A DNA stretch of 64,000 nt from JAGQVA01 sp033764335 (GCA_033764335.1 JANRJC010000026.1:1-64000); one strand, 5' to 3'; positions 54,004-63,571 are shown, numbered from the stretch's first letter. The notes: generated by a model not told the origin, from the sequence alone. Program-made: numbers and translations.

Positions 54004-57000
54004 ATGAAAAACCTTTATGCTTTAATGATTGCCTTTCTGTTTGTCGGTTTTGTGCATGGCCAAGCCACCAAAACCATTCTTGACAGCGGAAATGGCACAG
54101 GTACTGTTACCTGGTCAAATGACACAACCTATATTCTCGACGGATTTGTATTCGTAAACTCCGGACAAACCCTGACCATCGAAGCCGGAACCGTCGTAAA
54201 AGGTCAACCCGGTCAGACGACAGATGCTTCTGCGCTTATCGTCGCCCGCGGTGGAAAAATCATGGCTCAGGGTACGGCGGATGCCCCCATCATCTTTACC
54301 GCCGAATCGGATGATGTAAACAATCCCTTTGATATTCCGGAAAATACCGCTGGCCTTTGGGGTGGTGTGATCATTTTGGGAAATGCTCAACTGAACTCTG
54401 CCCCCGGTGAAACGGCCATCGAAGGTATTCCTACTTCCGAAGCACGGGGTCTCTATGGGGCAATTGACACGAATGGTGATACTATTCCCGATTCATGGAA
54501 TAACTTCGACAACTCCGGAGTATTTAGTTATTGTTCCATCCGTTACGGTGGTACTGACATTGGTTCCGGCAACGAAATCAATGGACTTACCCTCGGGGGT
54601 GTAGGTGCTACTACCAAAATAGACCACGTTGAGGTAATCTTTAACCAAGACGATGGGGTAGAATTTTTTGGTGGAACCGTCAATACCAGCCACATGATCG
54701 CCGCTTTCTGTGGCGATGACGCTTTTGACTACGACGAAGGTTTCCGCGGAAAAGGGCAGTTCTGGGTAGTATTCCAGTCTGATTCTGCAGGTTCTGACCG
54801 TGGCGGTGAATTCGATGGTGGTACCGATCCTGAACTTGGACAGCCTTTCGGTACACCTACCGTTTACAACGCTACTTTTATCGGTCGTGCGCAGGCCGCC
54901 AATACCGGCAGCCGTGCGATGACTATCCGCGACAATGCCGGAGGTTATTTTTACAACTCCATTTTCTATGACTACGGTCGCGGTGTGGACATTGAAATCC
55001 TCGGCGGTAGCGATGACAGCTACAAAATGTATCAGGATGGTTTGCTCAAACTGGAAAACAACCTTTTCTGGAATGTAGCCGGAAATGATCCTACCAAAGT
55101 ATTTACCATTTCGCCCCTGAGCTTTGGCGGTATCAGCATTCCTGACTCGACTGCTACCGTAAATGCCGCTAAATCGGACATTCTTGCCTATTTTGTAGGT
55201 GGAGGAAATGAAGTGGACAATCCCCGCTTCCGCTCCATAGGTCGTGAAGCAGGTGCCGGCGCACTTGACCCAAGACCGCTACCCGGTAGTGCTGCTTACA
55301 ACAATCTGGCTTCCTATCCGGAAGATAAATTTATCCAGACCGTCAACTATAAAGGTGCTTTCAGCTCTTCTTCCGACATCTGGGCCAAAAACTGGACCCT
55401 TCTGGATGAAATGGGTTATTTCCCCGATTTTACCCCCGGTACAGTTACCGTTGTTGACAACGGCAGCGGAACCGGTACTACCACATGGACCAGCAACAAT
55501 GTTTATTCACTCGACGGTTTTGTATTCGTAAACTCGGGTGATACCCTCAATATCGAAGCCGGTACCGTTATCAAAGGTCTGCCCGGTCAGACAACCGAAG
55601 CTTCCGCTCTCGTAGTTGCTCGTGGTGGTTATATCAATGCTATTGGTACCCGCGATGAGCCGATCATTTTCACGGCTCAGGCAGATGATGTAGCCAATCC
55701 TTTCGATATTCCGATTGATACCAAAGGTCTTTGGGGCGGTCTGATTATCCTCGGTAATGCTCAACTGAACTCCGCTCCTGGCGAAACTGCCATTGAGGGT
55801 ATTCCTACTACCGAAACCCGCGGTCTTTATGGTGCCATTGACACCAATGGTGATACAATCCCCGACGCTTTCGATGACAATGACAACTCCGGACATTTGA
55901 GTTATATCTCCATTCGCCACGGCGGTACCGATATTGGTTCCGGCAACGAAATCAATGGTATGACTTTCGGGGGTGTGGGTGCCGGTACAACCGTTGATCA
56001 TATCGAAGTAATCTTCAACCAGGACGATGGATACGAGTTTTTCGGAGGAACCGTAAATACGAAAAACCTGATCGCTGCTTATTGTGGTGATGACGCTTTT
56101 GACTATGACGAAGGTTTCCGTGGAAAAGGCCAGTTCTGGGTAGTATTCCAGTCTGACTCCGCAGGCTCTGACCGTGGTGGCGAATTTGACGGCGGTACCG
56201 ACCCCGAACTTGGACAGCCCTTTGGTACACCTACCATTTACAACGCTACTTTTGTAGGTCGTGGTGGATCAAGCACTAATCGGGCAATGACGATCCGCGA
56301 CAATGCCGGTGGTTTCTTCCGCAACTCCATTTTCACCGAATATGGCCGTGGTGTGGACGTGGAAATCCTCGGTAGCAGCGACGACAGCTATAAAATGTAT
56401 CAGGATGGTCTGCTCAAACTGGAAAACAATATTTTCTGGAATGTAAGAGGCAATAATACAGCAACCATTTTTGACATATCCGCACTGTCTTTCGGTGGCA
56501 TTTCCATCGGCGACTCTACCACAACCGTTACCAATGCAAAAGCGGATATCGCTGCTTATTTTACTTCTGCCAACAACGTGGCCGCTGATCCACTCTTCCC
56601 TTCACTGAGCTGGACAAACGACGAGATGCTTGACCCTCGCCCCTCCAACCAGGGACCTGCTTACCAGAACCTCGCAGCACTGCCTGCAGGTGATGATTTC
56701 TTCACAGCAGTTCCTTACAAAGGTGCTTTCAGCAACTCTACCGATTTCTGGCCTACCCGTTGGACACTGATGGATGCTCTGGGTTATTTCCCGCTGGGAA
56801 GCACCCTCACGGCTATTGATAAAGAACTCGAAATCCTGACTGCCATTACCGTTTACCCCAACCCCAACAACGGTATGTTCAACATCAGAATTCAGGATGC
56901 AAAACCCGAGGTTGTATCAATTGTGATATTCGACATGATGGGCAAAGTTGTATTCGATCAGCAGACCCGCCCTGTGGACGGAACGATTGAGACGGAAGTG

Positions 57001-57090
57001 AATCTTTCCGCTCTGCCTGCCGGAATGTATATCATGCGCGCTACCCAAACACAAAATGTGATTGGTGTAAGCCGAATTGTTAAACAATAA
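54004..57090 (+). CDS. Secreted duplicated-domain T9SS cargo
   Basis: A 1028-residue secreted protein. Signal peptide 1-20 (FVHGQ). Two copies of one ~460-residue module (about 24-480 and 482-940), each opening with DNGSGTG-type repeats, then DGFVFVNSG, IEAGTVVKG, GGVIILGNAQLNSAPGETAI, HVEVIFNQDDGVEFFGGTVN and AFDYDEGFRGKGQFWVVFQ. Many short strands with Asn/Gly ladders suggest a right-handed beta-helix. The C-terminal T9SS domain has VYPNPNNGMFNI and ALPAGMYIMRA. ATG 54004 begins the signal peptide. It follows TonB receptor 1, but a terminator between them means it has its own promoter. Confidence 0.88.
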   Translation: MKNLYALMIAFLFVGFVHGQATKTILDSGNGTGTVTWSNDTTYILDGFVFVNSGQTLTIEAGTVVKGQPGQTTDASALIVARGGKIMAQGTADAPIIFTAESDDVNNPFDIPENTAGLWGGVIILGNAQLNSAPGETAIEGIPTSEARGLYGAIDTNGDTIPDSWNNFDNSGVFSYCSIRYGGTDIGSGNEINGLTLGGVGATTKIDHVEVIFNQDDGVEFFGGTVNTSHMIAAFCGDDAFDYDEGFRGKGQFWVVFQSDSAGSDRGGEFDGGTDPELGQPFGTPTVYNATFIGRAQAANTGSRAMTIRDNAGGYFYNSIFYDYGRGVDIEILGGSDDSYKMYQDGLLKLENNLFWNVAGNDPTKVFTISPLSFGGISIPDSTATVNAAKSDILAYFVGGGNEVDNPRFRSIGREAGAGALDPRPLPGSAAYNNLASYPEDKFIQTVNYKGAFSSSSDIWAKNWTLLDEMGYFPDFTPGTVTVVDNGSGTGTTTWTSNNVYSLDGFVFVNSGDTLNIEAGTVIKGLPGQTTEASALVVARGGYINAIGTRDEPIIFTAQADDVANPFDIPIDTKGLWGGLIILGNAQLNSAPGETAIEGIPTTETRGLYGAIDTNGDTIPDAFDDNDNSGHLSYISIRHGGTDIGSGNEINGMTFGGVGAGTTVDHIEVIFNQDDGYEFFGGTVNTKNLIAAYCGDDAFDYDEGFRGKGQFWVVFQSDSAGSDRGGEFDGGTDPELGQPFGTPTIYNATFVGRGGSSTNRAMTIRDNAGGFFRNSIFTEYGRGVDVEILGSSDDSYKMYQDGLLKLENNIFWNVRGNNTATIFDISALSFGGISIGDSTTTVTNAKADIAAYFTSANNVAADPLFPSLSWTNDEMLDPRPSNQGPAYQNLAALPAGDDFFTAVPYKGAFSNSTDFWPTRWTLMDALGYFPLGSTLTAIDKELEILTAITVYPNPNNGMFNIRIQDAKPEVVSIVIFDMMGKVVFDQQTRPVDGTIETEVNLSALPAGMYIMRATQTQNVIGVSRIVKQ
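54070..56800 (+). repeat. Two ~1.37-kb tandem in-gene copies
   Basis: Positions 54070-55430 and 55440-56800 encode the two modules of the cargo protein, offset by about 1,374-1,380 bp. Long stretches are nearly identical in DNA (for example around 54700-54860 and 56080-56240), while others have drifted, so gene conversion or a recent duplication is likely. Confidence 0.85.
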
Positions 57091-57120
57091 AACAGCGCGT
57101 TAAAGATAGGTTAAGGTTAC

Positions 57121-57150
57121 ACGGACTGCCTTTTCAGGCAGTCCGTTTTT
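57121..57150 (+). terminator. Strong terminator after the T9SS cargo
   Basis: Perfect 10-bp stem acggactgcc / ggcagtccgt, six-base loop, then ttttt. Lies 31 bp after the stop. TTAA tetramers at 57080, 57100 and 57111 (steps 20, 11) precede it. Confidence 0.9.
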
Positions 57151-57152
57151 GT

Positions 57153-57160
57153 TATATTTG
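57153..57160 (+). promoter_or_regulatory. -7 box of the VOC gene
   Basis: TATATTTG at 57153-57160, an exact TAnnTTTG match, 15 bp before the ATG at 57176 and just after the terminator. Confidence 0.5.
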
Positions 57161-57175
57161 ACCCAAACATTTTCT

Positions 57176-57874
57176 ATGAAGTCTGGTCATACGATTTGCA
57201 TCAACTTGCCTACAGAGTCTCGGGGAAGGACTCCCCAACTACTGAAAAAAATGGGTTTTGTTCCCGCCGGCAGAGATATTCTCGGTCAGCGACTGATGTC
57301 TGACGGGACAGTACTGCTTCGATTGGATGAAGAGTATGAATACGGAGCCGGCATTTTGTATTATTCGGAGGAAATGATTGCCGACAGACCTCCCGGAAAA
57401 AACCTCCGCGATGAAGAAGAAAGCGAATGGTCTCAGGAGTGGCAATCGCCCGAAGGCGTGTCGTTCATCCTTCTGAAAGCATCTCCGAATGAAATTCCCA
57501 AAGCCGAAAGTGTGCAGGGTACACCTTACGGCACTTTTTATGAAGTAAGCCTGATGACCACCGATTTTCAGGCTTCGATCGAATGGTGGCAAAAAGCGGG
57601 TTTTAGGCTCACTTACGGAAACCCTGAGACAAGCAGTTTTGTAACCCTTTCGGATGATTTGATCCGCATCGGGCTGTATCGCCCAGGTTCCTGCCCTCAT
57701 ATTTTTAATAATCCGGCGATTACGTATTTTGATTCGAATATGGCGGAAAAAATTGTAGCTGCCCGCGAAAGCGGAATTTCTTTTGCGCAGGAAATAACGA
57801 ATAAGGAAAACGTAGTTTCCGACGTTATAGTGGAGACAGAAGAAGGTTGGCATATATTCCTGTTTTCCGCCTGA
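57176..57874 (+). CDS. VOC-superfamily (glyoxalase-like) protein
   Basis: A 232-residue cytosolic protein built from two beta-alpha-beta-beta-beta half-domains as in the VOC superfamily. The first starts TICINLPTESRGRTPQLLKK and the second begins YEVSLMTTDFQASIEWWQKA, with a typical GF-LTYG turn. Metal ligands are not all evident, so it may be a binding rather than catalytic protein. The start ATG 57176 is taken because the domain begins there; the open frame goes nine codons further up. Its stop overlaps an ATG at 57874 in the next frame. Confidence 0.65.
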   Translation: MKSGHTICINLPTESRGRTPQLLKKMGFVPAGRDILGQRLMSDGTVLLRLDEEYEYGAGILYYSEEMIADRPPGKNLRDEEESEWSQEWQSPEGVSFILLKASPNEIPKAESVQGTPYGTFYEVSLMTTDFQASIEWWQKAGFRLTYGNPETSSFVTLSDDLIRIGLYRPGSCPHIFNNPAITYFDSNMAEKIVAARESGISFAQEITNKENVVSDVIVETEEGWHIFLFSA

Positions 57875-57900
57875 TGAATGATATAAAATTGAGAGCAATT

Positions 57901-59136
57901 ATGAGTATTCTGCAAAAACTACTACTGCTGTTTTGTCTTTCCCTGAGTTTTTCCGGAGCAAAGGCTGACTCTGTTTCGGCATCCGATCTTATGTATAATG
58001 GAATGTACCAGTCGGAGAAAATCGGTTTTGTCGGCAACCTGCGCTGTTATTTGAAGTTTTACGACGATGGTACGGTCATCCGCACTTTTTCCAACCTCGA
58101 TCAGGAAACGCCTAAAGTTGTGTCTTCGCGGCTAAACCTGATGGAGGCTTTAAAGTTTGACTCCAATGTCTCCAACGGTAAATACACGCACAATGGGACT
58201 GCCGTAAAATGTTCTTTTGTAAATGCTAATTCTACCGAAACCTACACCCTCAATGTGATTGATTTTGGCCTGACGGGCAAATATCAGGGAATCATCGCCT
58301 CGCGGGAAGAACGGTATAGCTTTTTACCGGAACTCACGGATCCCCGTGTGCTTTTTGGCAATCAGCCAACTGTATCTAATCCGCCTGCAAGTACAGAAAG
58401 TCTGTCTTTACGCACTGCCCCCAAAGTATATGCTGTCGTAGTGGGGGTTGCAAAATATACACATATCAAAACCCTTAACTATGCCGACGACGACGCATTC
58501 CGTCTGTATGCATGGCTGAAAAGCCCGGAAGGCGGGGCACTTCCCGACGATCAGATTTCCCTTTTTATAGATGAAGCGGCCCGCCACGACGATATTCTCG
58601 ACGGGCTGAAAAAACAGTTTTCCCGTGCGGGAGCCAACGACTTGGTATTGTTTTATTTTTCCGGTCACGGTGCCGAGGGTGCTTTTATGCCGAATGACTT
58701 TGACGGCTATTCCCACGAACTCACCCACGCCACCGTACGTGAGGTTTTTGACCAGAGCAAGGCCCGATACAAAATCTGTATCGCCGACGCCTGCCATTCA
58801 GGAAGCTTGGACAAAGGCGTAAAATCGGGATGGACAGGCGTTTATGACAGTTATTATGCCGCACTTTCCAGTTCTTCCGGAGGAATGGCTCTTTTTATGT
58901 CCTCCAAAGCCGAAGAAACTTCACTGGAAATCGGCGGATTAAGGCAGAGTGTATTTACCTATTATCTTCTGGACGGATTAAAAGGCCAAGCAGACATTAA
59001 CCAAAACAAAATCGTCACCATTCAGGAACTGTATAACTATGTGGCCGAAAATGTAAAAAGTTACACCGCCAACCGCCAAAGCCCTGTAATCAATGGCAAT
59101 TATGATCAAAATATGCCGGTCGGAGTGTTGCGGTGA
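57901..59136 (+). CDS. Secreted caspase-family (C14) peptidase
   Basis: A 411-residue exported protein. Signal peptide 1-22 (SFSGAKA). An N-terminal beta-rich domain of about 150 residues precedes a C14 caspase/metacaspase domain (about 180-400): VVVGVAKYTHIKTLNYADDD, catalytic His in YFSGHGAEG (H256) and catalytic Cys in IADACHSGS (C298). The domain is complete. ATG 57901 is preferred for the signal peptide; an ATG at 57874 is possible. The 3' end overlaps the next gene by 44 nt. Unlike most bacterial caspases it is predicted to work outside the cytosol. Cleavage target unknown. Confidence 0.88.
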   Translation: MSILQKLLLLFCLSLSFSGAKADSVSASDLMYNGMYQSEKIGFVGNLRCYLKFYDDGTVIRTFSNLDQETPKVVSSRLNLMEALKFDSNVSNGKYTHNGTAVKCSFVNANSTETYTLNVIDFGLTGKYQGIIASREERYSFLPELTDPRVLFGNQPTVSNPPASTESLSLRTAPKVYAVVVGVAKYTHIKTLNYADDDAFRLYAWLKSPEGGALPDDQISLFIDEAARHDDILDGLKKQFSRAGANDLVLFYFSGHGAEGAFMPNDFDGYSHELTHATVREVFDQSKARYKICIADACHSGSLDKGVKSGWTGVYDSYYAALSSSSGGMALFMSSKAEETSLEIGGLRQSVFTYYLLDGLKGQADINQNKIVTIQELYNYVAENVKSYTANRQSPVINGNYDQNMPVGVLR

Positions 59137-60649
59137 GAAAACGAGAATATTTTTGCCGATTTTAGGTATATTATTATTCTCCCCGGCAATCCTCATCGGG
59201 CAGATGCTCCCTACCGCCGCCGTTACGGTTGACAGCCTTCAGGCTCTGGGGAAAATATTTTATGAACAAGGGGCTTATTATCAGGCGCTGGAACACCAAC
59301 TCACGGCCCATGAAATCCTCGCAAAAACCGGCGACCCTTTGCGCCTAGCCAAAAGCCTCAATGACCTAGGCTGGACCTGTTATTATATCAAACAAGCCGA
59401 CCGGGCATTGATGTACTACAACGAGGCGCTGGCGATTTACCGTCAGGTAAATAATCCCCGCGAGGCTGCACGTACTCTCGGCCATATCGGCCATATTTTT
59501 GAAAAAAAACAACAATACGAGGAAGCACTGACTTACCAAAACGAGGCATTTGCTGTGTATCAGCAGCTCAATGATACGCTGGGAATGGCCGAAATTCTCG
59601 AAAATATCGGCTCCGTTTATGAAGACCAAAGCCAATACGAGGCCGCTTTTGACTGTTTTTTTCAGGCGACCCAGCTGAATGAATTTTCTCCCAACCCTCA
59701 CGCGCTCATCTCCAATTACAACAACTTGGGGGATATTTATCAAAAAACCGGACGGTTTAAAAAATCATTGGAATATACACGTAAGGCTCTCGAACTTGCT
59801 AAAAAACAACAAGATAAATATCAGATATCCAGTGCGTTGCGGGATATGTCCGAAACTTTACATCTGTTAGGTGACGATGTGCAGGCATATCAGGTGTTGG
59901 ATGAAGGGCGAAAACTGTATGAAGAAATTTATTCCGAAGAAATGGCCACTCGGATTGCCCTTATGCAGACACTTTTTGAAACGGAAAGAATGGCCGCCAA
60001 AATACAGGCACTGGAAAAAGATCAAAAAATCAATCGCATCATTCGCACGACTACTTTCCTCGGCTTATTGTTAGTGCTACTGTTGGGAGTACTGATTATC
60101 CACAGTCAGCGGCTCCGTTTTCAGAAAAATAAGGAAATTTATGAAGCTCAGCAGCGGCTTTTTCAGGCAGAGATTCAAAACCGTGAACTAAACGAAAAAA
60201 ACCTCCAGCACGAACTCGAAGCCAAAAGCAAATCGCTCACTACCCATGCCCTGCATATTATTCAGAAAAACCGTATCCTCGAACAGCTAAAAGCAGGCAT
60301 AAATGATGTACTGAAATCCAAAAAAACCGCAACCATTAAAGAACAATTAAAAGCACTTACCGATCTGGTGAATTATAGTTTTAACCGCGATGAGGAGTGG
60401 CAGGACTTCCGCCAGATGTTTGAGCAGGTACACCTCTCTTTCTTCCAGAAACTACAAACCGATTTTCCCGATCTAAGCCCGGCCGACCTGAGACTTTGTG
60501 CGCTGATAAGGCTCAACATGAATTCCGAAGACATCGCCACTGTTTTAGGTATTTCTACCAATAGCCTCCGGATTTCTCGGTACAGACTAAAAAAGAAACT
60601 TGGCCTCGAAGCCTCCGACTCGCTCACCCAATTTATCCATCAGGTGTAG
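59093..60649 (+). CDS. Membrane TPR regulator with LuxR-like HTH
   Basis: A 518-residue protein. An N-terminal signal/anchor (about 18-36, IFLPILGILLFSPAILIG) is followed by six or more TPR repeats (about 50-280, ALMYYNEALAIYRQ, EALTYQNEAFAVYQQLND), a TM helix near 325-345 (TTTFLGLLLVLLLGVLIIHS), a coiled coil and a C-terminal helix-turn-helix (about 460-510, DLRLCALIRLNMNSEDIATV). Periplasmic TPRs and a cytosolic DNA-binding end make it a one-component membrane regulator. It overlaps the caspase gene by 44 nt, so the two products are made together. Start ATG 59093 or 59102. Confidence 0.85.
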   Translation: MAIMIKICRSECCGEKTRIFLPILGILLFSPAILIGQMLPTAAVTVDSLQALGKIFYEQGAYYQALEHQLTAHEILAKTGDPLRLAKSLNDLGWTCYYIKQADRALMYYNEALAIYRQVNNPREAARTLGHIGHIFEKKQQYEEALTYQNEAFAVYQQLNDTLGMAEILENIGSVYEDQSQYEAAFDCFFQATQLNEFSPNPHALISNYNNLGDIYQKTGRFKKSLEYTRKALELAKKQQDKYQISSALRDMSETLHLLGDDVQAYQVLDEGRKLYEEIYSEEMATRIALMQTLFETERMAAKIQALEKDQKINRIIRTTTFLGLLLVLLLGVLIIHSQRLRFQKNKEIYEAQQRLFQAEIQNRELNEKNLQHELEAKSKSLTTHALHIIQKNRILEQLKAGINDVLKSKKTATIKEQLKALTDLVNYSFNRDEEWQDFRQMFEQVHLSFFQKLQTDFPDLSPADLRLCALIRLNMNSEDIATVLGISTNSLRISRYRLKKKLGLEASDSLTQFIHQV

Positions 60650-60660
60650 GTGAGAGAATG

Positions 60661-60698
60661 TTTAATCGAAACTTAATACCTCCTTAATATGGGTTAAT
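60661..60698 (+). promoter_or_regulatory. 11-bp phased TTAAT array before TonB receptor 2
   Basis: TTAAT at 60662-60666, 60673-60677, 60684-60688 and 60694-60698: steps of 11, 11 and 10 bp. It is the clearest of the arrays in this window. An AT-rich TATTTTAT at 60713 could be the -7 element. The ATG of the receptor is at 60851; 60650-60850 contains no gene. Confidence 0.55.
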
Positions 60699-60850
60699 AT
60701 TTTGAATATCAATATTTTATGCTGGTAAAACATCCCTTGTTGCCTTATTGTTAACGGCGCAAACCCTCTTGTTGCTGTTCTGTAACAGGGCGAGTTTGTA
60801 CGCACATATTGGGAAGACTATACTTGAGTCGGAAACAAAATTTTCCCAAT

Positions 60851-63571
60851 ATGAAAAGGAAGTTTGTACTCATTTTATTAGTCCTCGGGGTGCTGCCACG
60901 GTTTTCAAACCTGATGGCTCAAAACAGCCTCATCCGAGGAAAAATTTCGGATGCAGTAAATGGTTACGCATTGCCGGGAGCAAGTATTGCGATTGCCGAC
61001 GCCCATAAAGGGGTCGCCTCAGACCTTCAAGGTATTTTTGAGATAACCGTGACTTCAGGTGAGGTTTCGCTATTGATTCGGTACCTCGGTTATGCCGATA
61101 CAACGATAACCGTTTCTGCGGAAGCCGGAAAGACGGTATTTCTCGACATACAGCTTACCAGCAAAACCTACGAATTGTCCCGCGTCGAAATCACCGGCTT
61201 ACTTCAAGGCCAAGCGCGGGCACTCAACCAGCAAAAAAATGCCGACAATATCAAAAACATCGTCGCCGCCGACCAGATCGGGCGTTTTCCCGATCCTAAT
61301 GCAGCAGAAGCCCTTCAGCGTGTCCCGGGTGTAAACATCGAACGCGACCAGGGAGAGGGCCGTTACGTCCTTGTCAGGGGCCTTGCGCCGCAATTTACCA
61401 ATATGAGCGTCAACGGCGAACAAATCCCCTCGCCGGAGGCCGATGTGCGTTTTGTGGCTTTAGACGCTATTCCTTCGGATCAACTCGCTTCGATGGAAGT
61501 AACCAAATCCCTTACACCCGATATGGACGGTGACGCCATCGGCGGTTCGGTAAACCTCGTTACCCGCTCCGCACAAAGCAGTACCCCACAGATTGCCGCT
61601 TCCCTCGTCGGGGGGTACAACAATCTCATGCAAAAGCCCAATGCCCAAGGATCCCTGCTTTATGGACAGCGGTTTGGCAAAGGTGAAAAGCTGGGGTTTC
61701 TTGTTAATGCCAGCCATTATCAAAATAACCTCGGCTCCGACAACGTAGAACGCGAACCCTTTGACAACGAACTTGATCTTCGCGACTATGAACTTACCCG
61801 TACCCGCTTGGGACTCAGCAGCACGATTGACTACCGGTTTAATAAAAACAATGAAATTTATTTCCGGACGCTCGCTACTCGTTTTACTGACCGCGAATGG
61901 CGCCGCCGGTATATTTTTATCCCGGAAGATGGCGAAATCGAACGCCATACTAAAGACCGCTTTGAGTCGCAGTCGGTAAGAAGTTTTAATTTAGGCGGAC
62001 GTCACACCTACCCCGGGATTCAACTGGACTATGAAGCGCAGTATTCTTATGGCGAACAAAATACGCCTTATGATTTTCAGGGAATTTTTATCGCCGAAAA
62101 TGAGCATTCGCTCGACTTCTCTGATCCTGAATCTCCTGTCATAAATGCTCCCGGTTATCTGGACAATAACAACTACGAATTTGATGAACTGGAAGTCGGC
62201 AATACTTTTGCCAAAGACCAGAATATCACCGCAAAATTTAACTTGGGTTTTCCTTACCGTATCGGTACCAACAACTACGGTTTGCTGAAAATGGGGGCAA
62301 AACTCCGCAGTAAAACCAAAAGTTACGACATTACCGTTGACAAATACGGAAACCTCGGCGGTGTGCCCAATCTGGATGCCTTTGAAGGAGGACTTTTGGA
62401 CGAAAACTTCCTCGGCGGCAAGTATGTGCTCAGCAACCCGCTTGACATCAGCCGCCTGATTGACTATTTCAATGAAAATTCGGAGCAGTTTGAACCCGAA
62501 CTAGAAGATAAAGCCATTGACGAAGCTCTCGAAGCCTACACAGCTACCGAAGATGTTGTTGCCGGTTACCTAATGGCTCGGCAGCAGCTTAATCGCCTTC
62601 TTCTGCTCGGCGGAGTACGGTACGAATACACCCGCACTACCTACCAGTCAAACGATGTAGTTATTGCAGCCAACGGCGACCTGGAAGAAATTGTACCGGT
62701 CGAAGGAGGTACGGACTATGGATTTTTCTTGCCCCAACTTCACCTCAAATATGCCGCAGGCGAAAACACCAACTTCCGCGCAGCGGCAACTTATTCCTAT
62801 GCGAGACCCAATTTTTCGGAGATCATTCCGGCACAGGAGATCAATCTCGAAGACCGCGAAGCAACCGCTGGGAATCCCAATCTTTTACCGGTGAGTGCTT
62901 TTAATGTGGATTTATTGGGGGAACACTATTTTGGAAATGTGGGCATCGTTTCCGGCGGATTATTTTTCAAATCGTTGGATGATTTTATCTATCGAAGAGT
63001 GGTATTTAACAGCAATTACCCACTGACCGGAGAACCGATTGCCACCGGTGTGGACGTGATCCAGGCGCAAAATGGAAACCAGGCCAATCTCCTCGGAGTA
63101 GAAGTCGCTTTTCAGCGCGGATTTAACTTCCTTTCCGGCCCGCTTTCCCGTTTGACTTTGTACCTCAATTATACCTACACAAACTCGAATGCAACCATCC
63201 AAAGCAGGGAAGCTGATGAAGACAACCCTGACACCGAAGAAGAAATCCCCCTTCCCGGACAGGCATCCCATGTAGGCAATGCTTCCCTCGCCTATGAGAA
63301 CAAAGGCGTTTCGGTGCGAATTTCGACCAATTTCAACGGGAGTTATCTCAGCGAAGTGGGCGGCAGCCCGGAGGAAGACATTTATGTAAAAAGCCGTTTG
63401 CAGCTTGACCTCAACGCTTCGGTTACGCTTACCCCCAAAATCCGCCTTTTTGCCGAATTTCTTAACCTGACCAACCAGCCCTTCGAAGTGTATCAGGGAA
63501 GCGAAGATATACTCATTCAGCGCGAGTTTTACTCCTGGTGGTCTCGGTTGGGACTAAAGTTTGACTTCTGA
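60851..63571 (+). CDS. TonB-dependent receptor, TonB-Xanth-Caul type
   Basis: A 906-residue outer-membrane receptor. Signal peptide 1-24 (NLMAQ), carboxypeptidase-regulatory-like domain about 25-110 (IRGKISDAVNGYALPGASIA), plug with AADQIGRFPDPNAAEALQRV, VNIERDQGEGRYVLVRGLAP and the DAIGGSVNLVTRSA end. These are signatures of the TonB-Xanth-Caul subgroup (related to receptors for carbohydrates and other large solutes). Barrel to the terminal strand WWSRLGLKFDF. ATG 60851 is chosen because it starts the signal peptide. The downstream lipoprotein may be its partner. Confidence 0.93.
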   Translation: MKRKFVLILLVLGVLPRFSNLMAQNSLIRGKISDAVNGYALPGASIAIADAHKGVASDLQGIFEITVTSGEVSLLIRYLGYADTTITVSAEAGKTVFLDIQLTSKTYELSRVEITGLLQGQARALNQQKNADNIKNIVAADQIGRFPDPNAAEALQRVPGVNIERDQGEGRYVLVRGLAPQFTNMSVNGEQIPSPEADVRFVALDAIPSDQLASMEVTKSLTPDMDGDAIGGSVNLVTRSAQSSTPQIAASLVGGYNNLMQKPNAQGSLLYGQRFGKGEKLGFLVNASHYQNNLGSDNVEREPFDNELDLRDYELTRTRLGLSSTIDYRFNKNNEIYFRTLATRFTDREWRRRYIFIPEDGEIERHTKDRFESQSVRSFNLGGRHTYPGIQLDYEAQYSYGEQNTPYDFQGIFIAENEHSLDFSDPESPVINAPGYLDNNNYEFDELEVGNTFAKDQNITAKFNLGFPYRIGTNNYGLLKMGAKLRSKTKSYDITVDKYGNLGGVPNLDAFEGGLLDENFLGGKYVLSNPLDISRLIDYFNENSEQFEPELEDKAIDEALEAYTATEDVVAGYLMARQQLNRLLLLGGVRYEYTRTTYQSNDVVIAANGDLEEIVPVEGGTDYGFFLPQLHLKYAAGENTNFRAAATYSYARPNFSEIIPAQEINLEDREATAGNPNLLPVSAFNVDLLGEHYFGNVGIVSGGLFFKSLDDFIYRRVVFNSNYPLTGEPIATGVDVIQAQNGNQANLLGVEVAFQRGFNFLSGPLSRLTLYLNYTYTNSNATIQSREADEDNPDTEEEIPLPGQASHVGNASLAYENKGVSVRISTNFNGSYLSEVGGSPEEDIYVKSRLQLDLNASVTLTPKIRLFAEFLNLTNQPFEVYQGSEDILIQREFYSWWSRLGLKFDF

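Noticed and set aside
57080..57114. TTAA repeats at the end of the T9SS cargo gene taken as another operator
   Set aside because: Three units with 20- and 11-bp steps, the first inside coding sequence and all upstream of a terminator; a start site after them is not evident.
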